A DNA stretch of 64,000 bases from Aldehydirespirator sp965117015 (GTDB lineage Bacteria > Actinomycetota > Acidimicrobiia > Acidimicrobiales > Aldehydirespiratoraceae), in assembly GCA_965117015.1 (NCBI GenBank), contig OZ220747.1, positions 3,100,001-3,164,000 of the forward strand, in the 5' to 3' direction. The notes below the pieces were generated by a model, which ran no database searches, had not been told where the DNA came from, and worked only from the letters and a program-made list of their open reading frames with translations. Within the stretch, counting starts at the first letter, position 1. Each line of letters opens with the position of its first letter. The translations under genes were made by a program, and so were the position numbers. Of this stretch, positions 32,783-41,997 are shown piece after piece.

Positions 32783-35269
32783 TCAGCTGCGGGGTCGGTG
32801 GTGGTCGGGGTCGTAGACGGCTTGGCGGTGGCGGGTTGCCGGGCAGGGCGTGCCGAACACGTCGATGGTGAAGCCGGTGTCGGCGGCCGCGAACCGTCCT
32901 TCGACGTAGCCGAGGCAGACCCGGCTGCCGGTCCGGAAGCCCGTGCCGGCCGAAGTGACGTAACCAGCAGGTCTCCCGTCGATCCGGATGGTGGCCGACG
33001 GAGCCGCATCGCCGAGCTCGCCGGGCAGCGGCCCGATGTCCACGGTCCAGATCCCGTAGCTCCACTCCGGTGGACGCTCGCTGGCCTCTAGCGCGACGGC
33101 GCAGCCGATGAACTCGCCCTTGTCGAGATGGACGAAGCGGTCGAGGCCGGCGTCGTAGGGCGTGTACTCCACCCCGAATTCGGTCTGCCAGCCGTGGTAG
33201 CCCTTCTCGATGCGCATCGAGTCGAGGGCGTACGACCCGAAGTCGCTCACCCCCAGGTCCTCGCCAGCCTCCCACAAGGCCTCATAGAGGGCCACGAGGT
33301 CGGCGTCGTTCACATGCAGCTCCCATCCCAGCTCACCGACGAAGCTGACCCTCAGCGCAGTGGCCTCGACACCGGCCACCGTGATCTGCCGAGCCGACAT
33401 CCACGGCGCCGCCGCCCTCGAGAGGTCGTCGTCGCAGAGGCGCGACAGCAGCTCGCGGCTGGCCGGTCCCATCACCATCAACGTGGCGGCCCGGCGGTCG
33501 CCCAGCCGTAGCTCCACGTCCTCATCGGGGCGGAGGTTGCGTCTCAGCCAGTCGAAGTCGCGCTCGCGGGCCGCGGTCGGACCCAGCAGCAGGTAGCGGT
33601 CCGGGTCCAGGCGCGCGATGGTGGCCTCGCTCCACACGGTCCCGTTCGGGCGCAGCATGTAGGCCAGCCGCACCCGCCCCACGTCGGGGAGCCTGGTGCA
33701 GAAGACCCGGTCCAGGAAACCAGCCGCCCCCGCACCGGCGACCTCGAAGCGTGAGAACCCGGGGTGATCCATGATGCCGACCCGGTCTCGCACGGCCAGG
33801 CACTCGTCCCCCACCGCGCCGTGCCACGGCTCGTCGCGGTAGCTGGCCGTCTTGTGGCTGTAGCGGGCGGTGGACGAGAACCAGAAGGCCCGCTCCCAGC
33901 CGGCGACCTGGCCGAAGTTGGCTCCCCCGGCGGCGAGGGTGTCGTACAACGCCGACCGGTTCACCGGGCGGGCCGACTCCCAGATCCGGTGCGGGAACGG
34001 CTCGGCGTACTGGTGCTCGTAGAGCTCCCGGACCCGCACGTTGGCGTAGCTGCAGCGCCCGCTCCCGGCCAGGGCCCAGGAGCCGAAGCGCCGGGGATCC
34101 CACGGCCACATGTCCCATTCGGTGTCGCCGCCAATGATCATCTCGGTCAGCGCCTTGCCGGCCGCGGCGGCGTGGGTGATGCCGATCTGGACCCCGGCGG
34201 CCAGATAGAAGTTGTCGAGCCCGGCGGCGGGACCGACCAGGGGGTTGGCGTCGGGGCTGTAGGCGATCGGCCCGTTCACGAACCGGGCTATGCCGACCTC
34301 GCCGAGCAGCGGCACGTGGGCGGCAGCCCGGTAGGCCACTTCGGCGATGTCGTCGGTCGAGGCGGCGAACAGGCCCGAGTCGAACACGTCGGGCACGCCC
34401 GTCTCCCACACCGTGCGGCCCTCGTGGCCGTAGCTGCCGAACAGGAAGGCGTCCTGCTCCTGCCGCAGGTAGAACATGATCTCGGGGTCGCGCACCAGCG
34501 GCAGCACGTCCCGGTGGCCGGCCAGCTCAGCGACCGGCCCGGTGACGAGGTACTGGTGATCCAGCACCGCCAACGGGATGTCGGCCCCGGCCATGCGGCC
34601 GACATCGGCCGCGTAGAACCCGGCTGCGTTGACGATGATCTCGCAGTCGATGGCCGCCGGTGCGCCGCCGGCAACCAGATGGACCCGCCAGTCGCTGTCA
34701 TGCCCCGGCCCCAGCGCCTCGATGCCGACCACCCGGCTGTGACGGCGCACCCGGGCCCCGAGCCGCCGGGCCCGGCGGGCCAGACCGTGGGCCAGGCCGC
34801 TGGGGTCGATGTCGCCCTCGTAGGGGTCGAGGAGGCCGGCGATCACGGTCCCGTCGTCGCGCCAGAAGGGATGCATCGCCTCCATCTCGGCCGGCGACAC
34901 GAGATGGAGGTCGAACCCGAGGCCGGTGGCGATGCCGATGACGTGGTGGAAGTGGTCGATCCGGCTGGCGGTGTGGCCCGGCCAGAACGCCCGGGTGTGG
35001 CGGTAGGTGATGGGATCGTCGGGGTCGGCGGCCAGTTCGGAGTAGAGCCGCCAGGCGTAGTTGCCGGCTCGCTGGCCGAGCCAACTGTTGGAGAAGGTGG
35101 GCACGTTGCCGGCCGCGTGCCATGTCGACCCGGCGGTGAGCTCGTGCTTCTCGACCAGCACGGTGTCGGTCTGGCCGGCCTGGGCCAGGTGCCACAGGAT
35201 CGAGCAGCCGACCGCGCCGCCGCCGATCACCACGATGCGGGCCCGGTCGATGTCGCAGTCCTGGATCAC
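32783..35269 (-). CDS. Dimethylglycine/sarcosine dehydrogenase-like FAD-GcvT fusion protein
   Basis: The 828-residue protein has an N-terminal FAD-binding domain (VVIGGGAVGCSILWHL near residues 13-28). GSTWHAAGN at 47-55 contains H51, the His that carries covalent FAD in the family. A C-terminal GcvT-type folate domain begins near residue 430 (MDHPGFSRFEVAG, then SFVGELGWELHV and FVHLDKGEFIG). Such enzymes demethylate dimethylglycine or sarcosine and pass the one-carbon unit to tetrahydrofolate. It lies 34 bases after the MttB-like gene, so both may act on one methylated amine. The exact substrate is inferred from family and context. Confidence 0.88.
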   Translation of the reverse strand: MIQDCDIDRARIVVIGGGAVGCSILWHLAQAGQTDTVLVEKHELTAGSTWHAAGNVPTFSNSWLGQRAGNYAWRLYSELAADPDDPITYRHTRAFWPGHTASRIDHFHHVIGIATGLGFDLHLVSPAEMEAMHPFWRDDGTVIAGLLDPYEGDIDPSGLAHGLARRARRLGARVRRHSRVVGIEALGPGHDSDWRVHLVAGGAPAAIDCEIIVNAAGFYAADVGRMAGADIPLAVLDHQYLVTGPVAELAGHRDVLPLVRDPEIMFYLRQEQDAFLFGSYGHEGRTVWETGVPDVFDSGLFAASTDDIAEVAYRAAAHVPLLGEVGIARFVNGPIAYSPDANPLVGPAAGLDNFYLAAGVQIGITHAAAAGKALTEMIIGGDTEWDMWPWDPRRFGSWALAGSGRCSYANVRVRELYEHQYAEPFPHRIWESARPVNRSALYDTLAAGGANFGQVAGWERAFWFSSTARYSHKTASYRDEPWHGAVGDECLAVRDRVGIMDHPGFSRFEVAGAGAAGFLDRVFCTRLPDVGRVRLAYMLRPNGTVWSEATIARLDPDRYLLLGPTAARERDFDWLRRNLRPDEDVELRLGDRRAATLMVMGPASRELLSRLCDDDLSRAAAPWMSARQITVAGVEATALRVSFVGELGWELHVNDADLVALYEALWEAGEDLGVSDFGSYALDSMRIEKGYHGWQTEFGVEYTPYDAGLDRFVHLDKGEFIGCAVALEASERPPEWSYGIWTVDIGPLPGELGDAAPSATIRIDGRPAGYVTSAGTGFRTGSRVCLGYVEGRFAAADTGFTIDVFGTPCPATRHRQAVYDPDHHRPRS

Positions 35270-35303
35270 GGCTGGTCGGGCTGCGGCAGTTGGGGCGAGG
35301 CCT

Positions 35304-36803
35304 TCATGACTGCGGCGGCACGAGGATGTCGAAGGTGGACCGGATGGACTCCTCCGCTCCGGCGGGCAAGTGGCCGGGACGGCCGGCGGACAGGATGCCG
35401 CTCACCCTCTGGCGGGCCCGGTCCCAGATCGCGGGCCGGCCCGCGGTCTCCCACTCGGCCACCGAGGCCCGGTCGCCGATGGTGGGGTACACGTACTCGG
35501 TGCGCATCAGATCCAGGGTCTGCGGATGGCCCAGGTAGTGGCCGTCGCCGGTCACCACCGACTCGACCATGGCGAGATCGAGGGCGTCCTCGGTGACGTC
35601 GATCCCCCGGACCGAGCGCAGGATGGCTCCGCACATCTCGTCGTCGATGACCAGCGCCTCGGGCGAGGCGACCATGATCGATCCCAGCATCCCGACCGAG
35701 AGTTGGACCATGTCCGCTCCCGCCTGGGCGGCCAGCGCCACGGTGTAGCCCTTCTCGTAGCCGGACTGGGTGTCGGCCACCTTGGCGTCGGTGATACCGG
35801 CCGACACGGCGTTGGGCAGTCCGAGCGCGTTGAGCAGTTGGGCGGCCGCGGCGGAGGCAACCGCCGCCTCCCCTCCCCCGCCGGTCATGGCCCCGGTGCG
35901 CAGGTCCGACACGAACGGCATGAAGGCGTGGATGGCCGGATGGCCCGGCTTGATGGCGTCGATCAGCACGACCGCCGCCAGTATCTCGGCCAGCCCCTGG
36001 GCCAGAGCCCCCGCGAGCGACGCCGGGCTGGTGGCTCCGGCCTGCCCGGCGGAGCAGGTCTGCACCACCATGCCGCGCCCGATGGCGGCCTCGATGATGT
36101 CGCATCCCTCGCCGCTGAACCGCAGAGGCGGGACGACGTGGACGGCAACCGCCATGCAGAATGGCCGCCGCCAGAAGGGCCCGTCAGGGCCGAGAGCGAG
36201 GTCGAACAGGTCGACGACAGCACCGACGTTGTCCGCGGTGGTGAAGCTGACGCCGATCGGCTTGCTGGTGGCGGCCGCACAGGCGAAGGCGGTGTTCAGG
36301 TCGAGTTCCCGGCCGGTGGGTGCGTCCCGGCCGACCAGGGGGCGCAGGCCGTAGTGGATGTTGGGGCTGGCGTCGACGACCCGCATCATCGACCACAGAT
36401 CGGCCAGGGTGGAGGGGCGGTACGCCCCGGTGGCCGCGTCGAGCGTCTGGACCGCGGCCCCGCCGGTGCCGATGTGCACCGTCCCGCCGCCGATGGTCAG
36501 TCCCCGGTCCTCCACGAAGCCGGGCAGATCGACCCGGGACGGCGACCGCTCGACAGCCGCCTCGACCATCGGCCGGGGCAGCGTGAGCCGCCCGTCCTCG
36601 CGCTCGACCGCACCGCCTGCCACCAAACGGTCGCGGGCGCCGGCCGGCGCGCCCGCCAGCCCGACATCGCTGAGGATGGCGCAGGCGTGCTCGACGATGG
36701 CGTCGCAGTCACCGGCGGACAGCGGCCGGTAGCCGCCCCCTCGCGGCGGAGGAGTCGTCGCTGCCGCCGGCTGGGCGGCTTGCCGGCTCCGGCGTCTGGC
36801 CAT
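35304..36803 (-). CDS. MttB family methyltransferase, non-pyrrolysine type
   Basis: The 499-residue protein matches the trimethylamine methyltransferase (MttB) superfamily, with N-terminal YRPLSAGDCDAIVEHACAILSDVG, GGTVHIGTGGAAVQTLD and AAATSKPIGVSFTTADNVGAVV. The frame is uninterrupted, with no TAG codon, so it belongs to the non-pyrrolysine group, some members of which demethylate glycine betaine or carnitine. These enzymes need a corrinoid partner protein, which is not in the window. It precedes a dimethylglycine-dehydrogenase-like gene, which points to betaine or methylamine breakdown. The N-terminus is preceded by a basic, Pro-rich stretch that may be a wrong extension. Confidence 0.85.
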   Translation of the reverse strand: MARRRSRQAAQPAAATTPPPRGGGYRPLSAGDCDAIVEHACAILSDVGLAGAPAGARDRLVAGGAVEREDGRLTLPRPMVEAAVERSPSRVDLPGFVEDRGLTIGGGTVHIGTGGAAVQTLDAATGAYRPSTLADLWSMMRVVDASPNIHYGLRPLVGRDAPTGRELDLNTAFACAAATSKPIGVSFTTADNVGAVVDLFDLALGPDGPFWRRPFCMAVAVHVVPPLRFSGEGCDIIEAAIGRGMVVQTCSAGQAGATSPASLAGALAQGLAEILAAVVLIDAIKPGHPAIHAFMPFVSDLRTGAMTGGGGEAAVASAAAAQLLNALGLPNAVSAGITDAKVADTQSGYEKGYTVALAAQAGADMVQLSVGMLGSIMVASPEALVIDDEMCGAILRSVRGIDVTEDALDLAMVESVVTGDGHYLGHPQTLDLMRTEYVYPTIGDRASVAEWETAGRPAIWDRARQRVSGILSAGRPGHLPAGAEESIRSTFDILVPPQS

Positions 36804-36852
36804 CGATCGAAGTCTGTCAGCGCAGTCCGGGGCGGTCAGCGCATTTGCTCCT

Positions 36853-36952
36853 TGCCTACGACGACACCATCCGGGCCCGAATCAAGGACGACCTGCGCTG
36901 ACTAGGTGTCAGGCCGGGGCGCTGTCGTTACCCCCGGGTCCTGCCGGTGGAC
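36853..36952 (+). pseudogene. Degenerate second copy of the denD 3' end
   Basis: From 36855 the plus strand reads YDDTIRARIKDDLR then a stop, nearly the same as the denD tail YDDIIRAYIEDDLR at 32234-32280. The similarity continues about 45 bases past the stop (TAGGTGTCAGGCC versus GAGGTGTGAGGCC, then GCTGTCGT). No body of the gene is present; the sequence begins abruptly about 50 bases from the divergent MttB start. It is a remnant of a duplication or of recombination between two such ends. Confidence 0.65.
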
Positions 36953-36981
36953 CCGGGCGGCGGTACGGTGAACCTGTCTGG

Positions 36982-37179
36982 TTAGACCGGTCTGACGTTC
37001 CGAGCTTCGTCTCCCTTGCGACCGGGCCCGATGTCGAACTCGACAACCTGCCCCTCTTCAAGGCTTCTGTAGTTCTCGCCGACGATGTTGGAATAGTGAA
37101 CGAACACGTCGTCACCATCGTCGCGTGAGATGAAGCCGAAGCCCTTTTGGCTGTTGAAAAACTTGACAGTTCCTCGCAC
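36982..37179 (-). CDS. Cold-shock domain protein
   Basis: The 65-residue protein has a single cold-shock domain with RNA-binding motifs KGFGFI and VFVHY. It is a nucleic-acid chaperone that melts RNA structure. The start is GTG 37179, chosen because AGGAGAAGG lies just upstream and the protein then begins VRGTVKFFN as in relatives; the longer frame to 37221 adds an unusual tail. It lies between the dehydratase gene (which ends at 37263) and the denD remnant, on the same strand as both large neighbours. Confidence 0.92.
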   Translation of the reverse strand: MRGTVKFFNSQKGFGFISRDDGDDVFVHYSNIVGENYRSLEEGQVVEFDIGPGRKGDEARNVRPV

Positions 37180-37262
37180 TGGTTCCTTCTCCTGCCAACC
37201 GGGCTCGTGCCCAGCAAACATGTAAGTCTACGTTGGCCAGCGCCGGATCAGCCGCGCCGCGG

Positions 37263-39128
37263 TCAGTGATTGTGGCGGGGCAGGTCCTTGGTGCGGGAGG
37301 TGTCCTGGTACTTCAGTGCGGGGCGCAGGACCATGCCCTCGTCCATCTGGGTCACCATCGACCGCTGGATCTCCTGCCAGGGGGTGTGCGACTCCGGCAC
37401 CGGGTAGCCGCCCGAAACCTCCAGCTCGGCCCGCCGCCGTTCGATCTCGGCGTCGTCGACGAGCATGTCGGCCCGGCCGCGGCGCAGGTCGATGCGGATG
37501 CGGTCGCCGGTCTGCAGGAGGGCCAGCCCGCCCCCGACGGCGGCCTCGGGCGAGGCGTTGAGGATCGACGGCGAGCCGGAGGTGCCCGACTGGCGGCCGT
37601 CGCCGATGCACGGCAGCGAGTGCACCCCTCGCACCAGCAGCGCGGCCGGGGGCTGCATGTTGACGGCCTCGGCCGCGCCGGGGTAGCCGACCGGCCCGAC
37701 GCCGCGCACGATGAGCATGCAGTGCTCGTCGATGTCGAGGTCGGGATCCTCGATGCGGGCCCGGTAGTCCTCGGGACCGTCGAACACGACGGCCCGGCCC
37801 TCGAAGGCGTCGGGGTCGTCGGGGTCGGACAGGTAGCGCTGCCGAAACTCGTCGGAGATGACGCTGGTCTTCATGATGGCGCTGTCGAACAGGTTGCCCG
37901 ACAGGTGCACGAATCCGGCGTCCTCCACCAGCGGCTCGTCGGTGGTGCGGATCACCGCGGGATCGGCGATACGCGCCCCCTCGCAGTTCTCGCCGATGGT
38001 GCGCCCGTTGGCGGTGATCGCGTCCAGATGGGGCAGCAGCCCGCCCCGGATCAGCTCGCCCACCACCGCGGGCACCCCTCCGGCGTGGTGGAAGTCCTCC
38101 CCCAGGTACTCGCCGGCGGGCATGAGGTTCACCAGCAGCGGCACGGCCAGCCCGTGCTTCTGCCAGTCGTCGTTGTCGAGGGCGACGCCCAGGTGGGCGG
38201 CGACCGCGTTGAGGTGGATCGGGGCGTTGGACGATCCGCCGATGGCGGAGTTCACGACGATGGCGTTCTCGAAGGCCTCCCGGGTCATGATGTCGGAGGG
38301 GCGCAGGTCCTCGCGCACCATCTCGACGATGCGCACCCCGGTGCGGTAGGCCGTCTGGCCCCGCTCCCGGTGCGGCGCGGGGATGGCGGCCGAGCCGGGT
38401 AGCTGCATCCCCAGCGCCTCGGTCAGGCTGTTCATGGTGGTGGCCGTGCCCATGGTGGAGCAGTAGCCCACCGACGGCGCGGCCGAGGCCACCAGGTCGA
38501 TGAAGCCGGCCTCGTCGATCTCGCCGGCGGCGAAGAGCTCTCGGGCCTTCCAGATGATGGTGCCCGAGCCGGTGCGCCGGCCCTCGTGCCAGCCGCTGAG
38601 CATGGGGCCCACCGAGAGTGCGATGGCGGGAAGGTTGACGGTGGCCGCGGCCATCAGGCACGCGGGGGTGGTCTTGTCGCAGCCGATGGTGAGCACCACC
38701 CCGTCGAGTGGGTAGCCCTGGAGCACCTCGACGATGCTGAGGTAGGCCAGGTTGCGGTCGAGCGCGGCGTTGGGCCGCTTGCCGGTCTCCTGGATGGGGT
38801 GCACGCCGAACTCGAAGGCGATCCCGCCGGCTTCGCGGATGCCCTCCCTCACCCGTTTGGCCAGCTCCAGGTGGTGCCGGTTGCACGGCGACAGGTCCGA
38901 GCCGGTCTGGGCGATCCCGATCTTGGGCTTGTCGGACTGGAGCTCCTCGCGGGTCAGCCCGTAGTTGGCGTAGCGCTCGAGGTAGATCCCCGACATGAGC
39001 GGATCGTCCACGATGTCGAACCAGGCCGCCGACCGCAGCCCGCCCCGCCCGGGCGCCGGATCGGGCCCGGCAGCAGGATGCAGCGGGCGGGGTTCACCGG
39101 ATCCGGGGGCAGCAGCCATCGCAGCCAC
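37263..39128 (-). CDS. IlvD/Edd family dehydratase, sugar-acid (arabinonate) dehydratase-like
   Basis: The protein is about 610-620 residues long; the start is uncertain among nearby codons, and the conserved part begins GLRSAAWFDIVDDPLMSGIYLERYANYGLTREEL. Cluster-ligand Cys motifs are GSDLSPCNRHH and GCDKTTPAC, and GYCSTMGTATTMN is also present. The ETGKRP and GERTGSGTI-like segments resemble pentonate dehydratases more than branched-chain DHAD, so it probably dehydrates an aldonic acid to a 2-keto-3-deoxy acid. It is the last gene of a run with kynureninase (27 bases upstream), a DapA-family lyase and an ALDH. Confidence 0.85.
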   Translation of the reverse strand: MAAMAAAPGSGEPRPLHPAAGPDPAPGRGGLRSAAWFDIVDDPLMSGIYLERYANYGLTREELQSDKPKIGIAQTGSDLSPCNRHHLELAKRVREGIREAGGIAFEFGVHPIQETGKRPNAALDRNLAYLSIVEVLQGYPLDGVVLTIGCDKTTPACLMAAATVNLPAIALSVGPMLSGWHEGRRTGSGTIIWKARELFAAGEIDEAGFIDLVASAAPSVGYCSTMGTATTMNSLTEALGMQLPGSAAIPAPHRERGQTAYRTGVRIVEMVREDLRPSDIMTREAFENAIVVNSAIGGSSNAPIHLNAVAAHLGVALDNDDWQKHGLAVPLLVNLMPAGEYLGEDFHHAGGVPAVVGELIRGGLLPHLDAITANGRTIGENCEGARIADPAVIRTTDEPLVEDAGFVHLSGNLFDSAIMKTSVISDEFRQRYLSDPDDPDAFEGRAVVFDGPEDYRARIEDPDLDIDEHCMLIVRGVGPVGYPGAAEAVNMQPPAALLVRGVHSLPCIGDGRQSGTSGSPSILNASPEAAVGGGLALLQTGDRIRIDLRRGRADMLVDDAEIERRRAELEVSGGYPVPESHTPWQEIQRSMVTQMDEGMVLRPALKYQDTSRTKDLPRHNH

Positions 39129-39155
39129 GCTACGCGCTCGCCGGGGCGTTGGGGC

Positions 39156-40448
39156 TCAGCGGGAGGCCTCGTCGAGGACGCGGGCGAGGATGCCTACGAA
39201 GCGGTGGATGTCGGTGAACGAGTTGTACAGGGGCACGGGCGCCACCCGGATCACGTCGGGGTAGCGCCAGTCACAGGCGACCCCGGCGTCCTCCAGTGCC
39301 TGGTGCACTGCAAGGCCGTCGACGCCCGGCATGCGGATCCGCAGCGAGTGCTGGCACCCCCGCTCGGCCAGCGCGGCGGGCGTGATGATCTCCACGCGGT
39401 CGCCGATCACCTCGGCGAGGAGGAGGTCGAGGTACTCGATCTGCTGTTGAGACTTGGCCCGCAGCGGTTCCATTCCCCCGGCCCGGTCGAACACATCGAG
39501 CGACGCCCGCAGGGCCGCCATGACAAGGATGGGCGGGTTCGAGAGCTGCCACGACTCGGCGGTGCCGATGGGGTCGAACACGGTGCCCATCTCGAAGCGG
39601 ATGTCGGGGCGCTGGCCCCACCATCCCAAGAACTTGGGCAGTGAGCGGTCGCCGACGTGGCGCTCGTGCACGAAGGCGCCTCCGACCCCGCCTGGGCCGC
39701 CGTTGAGGTACTTGTAGCTGCACCAGACCGCGAAGTCGACTCCCCAGTCGTGCAAGGTCAGCGGGACGTTGCCCGCGGCGTGCGCGAGGTCGAAGCCGAC
39801 CCGGGCGCCCACATCGTGGGCTGCGGCCGTGATGTCAGCCATGGGAAGCACTTGGCCGGTGTAGTACTGGACTCCGGGGAGCATCACCAGCGCGAGCTCC
39901 GGGCCATGCTCGGCGATCAGGGCCAGCAGGTCGTCTCGTCGCAGCGTCTCCTCGCCGGACCGTGGCCGGGCGACGACCAGCGAGTCGGCCGGATCGTGGC
40001 CCCGTTGGCTGATCTGGCTCTCCACCGCGAAGTGATCGCTGGGGAAGGCATGGTCCTCGATGAGGATCTTGTGACGCTCGGGCGTGGGGTCGTAGAAGCT
40101 CACCATCAGCAGGTGCAGGTTCACGGTGAGCGAGTTCATGGCCACGACCTCGCTGGGGCGCCCCCCGACGAGGCGAGCCAGCGGGTCCGTCAGCAGCTCG
40201 TGGTACGGCAGCCACGCCAACTCGCCCTCGAAATGGGCGGCCGCGCCCAGCCGGGCCCACCGCTCCAGTTCAATGTTCACATATCCGGCCGCCGCTCGGG
40301 GCACGGCCCCCAGCGAGTTGCCGACGAGGTAGATCTGCGGCAGGCCGTCGGGACCGGCCGGAATGTGGAACTCGTCCCGGAACCGGGCCAGCGGATCGGC
40401 CGCGTCCAGGGCCGCCGCGGTGTCGGCGCCGGTCGTAAGCACAGTCAC
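39156..40448 (-). CDS. kynU: Kynureninase
   Basis: The 430-residue PLP enzyme cleaves kynurenine or 3-hydroxykynurenine to anthranilate or 3-hydroxyanthranilate plus alanine. Diagnostic blocks are IYLVGNSLGAVPRAA near residue 38, the cofactor Asp in VGFDLAHAAGN, WCSYKYLNGGPG with the PLP-binding Lys, and the C-terminal VIRVAPVPLYNSFTDIHRFV. The gene follows 3-hydroxyanthranilate dioxygenase by three bases, so the two are coupled steps. Tryptophan dioxygenase and kynurenine monooxygenase are 10 kb away at 50.8-53.1 kb. Confidence 0.94.
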   Translation of the reverse strand: MTVLTTGADTAAALDAADPLARFRDEFHIPAGPDGLPQIYLVGNSLGAVPRAAAGYVNIELERWARLGAAAHFEGELAWLPYHELLTDPLARLVGGRPSEVVAMNSLTVNLHLLMVSFYDPTPERHKILIEDHAFPSDHFAVESQISQRGHDPADSLVVARPRSGEETLRRDDLLALIAEHGPELALVMLPGVQYYTGQVLPMADITAAAHDVGARVGFDLAHAAGNVPLTLHDWGVDFAVWCSYKYLNGGPGGVGGAFVHERHVGDRSLPKFLGWWGQRPDIRFEMGTVFDPIGTAESWQLSNPPILVMAALRASLDVFDRAGGMEPLRAKSQQQIEYLDLLLAEVIGDRVEIITPAALAERGCQHSLRIRMPGVDGLAVHQALEDAGVACDWRYPDVIRVAPVPLYNSFTDIHRFVGILARVLDEASR

Positions 40449-40451
40449 TGG

Positions 40452-41003
40452 CTACAGCTTGACCCAGCCTTCGGGGGGTTCCTTGCCCGGATGAAGAGTC
40501 CCGCATCGGCCGCAGGTGCGCAGGTCTTCGTGCTGGTAGAAGCGCTCGAACAGCGGGGGCAGGTCGCGCACGATGCTGGTGAGGATCACCTCGACGCGAT
40601 GGACGAGTGACTGGCACTCGAAGCAGTACCACTCGAAAGCGTCCTTCTCCCCTTGGGGACGCTTCGGCTCGATGACGAGCCCGATCGATCCGGCCTGGGG
40701 GCGCTGCGGGGAATGGCGCACATGGGCGGGCAGCAGGAAGATCTCGCCCTCGCGGATGGGGACGTCGCGGTGGACGCCGTCCTCGATGACTTTGAGCACC
40801 ATGTCGCCCTCGAGCTGGTAGAAGAACTCCTCGACGGGGTCGTCGTGGAAGTCGGTGCGCCGGTTGGGCCCGCCCACGACGGTGACCATGAGGTCGGCGT
40901 CCTCCCAGATCTGCTGGTTGCCGACCGGCGGCTTGAGCAGATCGCGGTGCTCGTCGATCCAAGTCTGGAAGTTGAAGGTCTTGAGCCGGGTCTGGTCCGT
41001 CAT
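40452..41003 (-). CDS. 3-Hydroxyanthranilate 3,4-dioxygenase
   Basis: The 183-residue cupin opens 3-hydroxyanthranilate to 2-amino-3-carboxymuconate semialdehyde. The iron ligands fit H53, E59 and H97 (TDFHDDPVEEF and LPAHVRHSP). The bacterial-type second metal site is also present as C127/C130 (CFEC) and C164/C167 (CGRC). The chosen ATG 41003 gives the standard length; the longer upstream frame is a shadow of the DapA-family gene. It is co-directional with and three bases ahead of kynU. A decarboxylase for the product is not seen in the window. Confidence 0.94.
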   Translation of the reverse strand: MTDQTRLKTFNFQTWIDEHRDLLKPPVGNQQIWEDADLMVTVVGGPNRRTDFHDDPVEEFFYQLEGDMVLKVIEDGVHRDVPIREGEIFLLPAHVRHSPQRPQAGSIGLVIEPKRPQGEKDAFEWYCFECQSLVHRVEVILTSIVRDLPPLFERFYQHEDLRTCGRCGTLHPGKEPPEGWVKL

Positions 41004-41020
41004 GTCCGCTCCTTGCAGGG

Positions 41021-41974
41021 CTACATCCGCAGTCCGCATTGTTCGAAGGCCTCGCGGGTGGCCGCCTTCTCGTCGTCGGTCAGCTCCAGCAGCGGTGGGC
41101 GGACGCGGCCCCCGACCTGCCCCAGCAGCTCCTGCCAGTACTTCTGGTGGGCGTGGGGTTTCTCGGCCGGCCTGGTCCGTTTCAGCGCGTCGCGCACCGG
41201 GTTGAGGCTCTCGCTGATACGCCGAGCCTCGGCCGCGTCGCCTGCGAGGGCGGCCTGGGTGTAATCGTGCATGCGCCGGTCGGCGGCCGTCTGAAGCAGG
41301 AAGGGCGGCGACGAGCACAGGTAGAGCTGCCAGTCGAGTTCGAGGATGTTGTCGAGCCACTCGTCCTCCGACGCGGTGCTCACCTGGATCCGGTCCGAGG
41401 CCAGCGCGGTGAGCTCCGCATACATCGGGCGGGGAACGCTGTACTTGATGGCCACCACATTGTCGAGGTCGGCCAGCCGGTTGCAGAGCTCCGGAGACAT
41501 CAGGTACCCGCTGTCGGGATGGCTCCACAGCGCGATGCCGATGTCGACGCTCTGCGAGATCGTCTCGTAGTAGCGGTACACGGTCTCGTCATGCTCGTGC
41601 ACGAAGTGCAGCGTGGGAGCGTGCACCACGATGTAGTCCGCCCCGGCCTCCTCGGCGTGGCGGGCGAGATCGAGCACCACGTCGAGGTTCTGGTCCGAGC
41701 ACGACATGATGGTCTGCGCCCCCGGCGCGGCGGCCTCCACGGCGAGCTCCAGGCACCGTTTCCGCTCGTCGGGGCTCATCGAGAAGAACTCGCCCTGCTT
41801 GCCGCACACGAACAGCCCCGCGATGTGAAGGTCCTCGGTCCAGTGCCGGACGTTGTGTTGGAACCCGTCCTGGTCGACACGCAGGTCATCCGTGAACGGC
41901 GTGAGGGCGGCGGCCCAGATCCCCTTCATGTTGGCGTGGGCGTAGGCCTTGGCGTCACCTCTGGCGTAGCGCAT
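41021..41974 (-). CDS. DapA/NanA family aldolase or dehydratase
   Basis: The 317-residue protein is a TIM-barrel class I lyase of the dihydrodipicolinate synthase family: GIWAAALTPF near the N-terminus, LFVCGKQGEFFSMSPDERKR and the Schiff-base Lys in VVAIKYSVPRP. The usual YxxPYY tyrosine region reads YIVVHAPTLHF here. Members include 2-keto-3-deoxy-pentonate dehydratases. With an arabinonate-type dehydratase and an ALDH in the same run, such a sugar-acid step is a good guess; a role in tryptophan breakdown is also possible. The Met at residue 16 is an alternative start. Confidence 0.85.
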   Translation of the reverse strand: MRYARGDAKAYAHANMKGIWAAALTPFTDDLRVDQDGFQHNVRHWTEDLHIAGLFVCGKQGEFFSMSPDERKRCLELAVEAAAPGAQTIMSCSDQNLDVVLDLARHAEEAGADYIVVHAPTLHFVHEHDETVYRYYETISQSVDIGIALWSHPDSGYLMSPELCNRLADLDNVVAIKYSVPRPMYAELTALASDRIQVSTASEDEWLDNILELDWQLYLCSSPPFLLQTAADRRMHDYTQAALAGDAAEARRISESLNPVRDALKRTRPAEKPHAHQKYWQELLGQVGGRVRPPLLELTDDEKAATREAFEQCGLRM

Positions 41975-41997
41975 GTCGCGGTGGGCAGCCCCTTTGG

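Noticed and set aside
35370..36905. 511-codon plus-strand frame antisense to MttB
   Set aside because: Composition is rich in Gly, Arg and His with no family motif; the minus strand carries an intact MttB protein.
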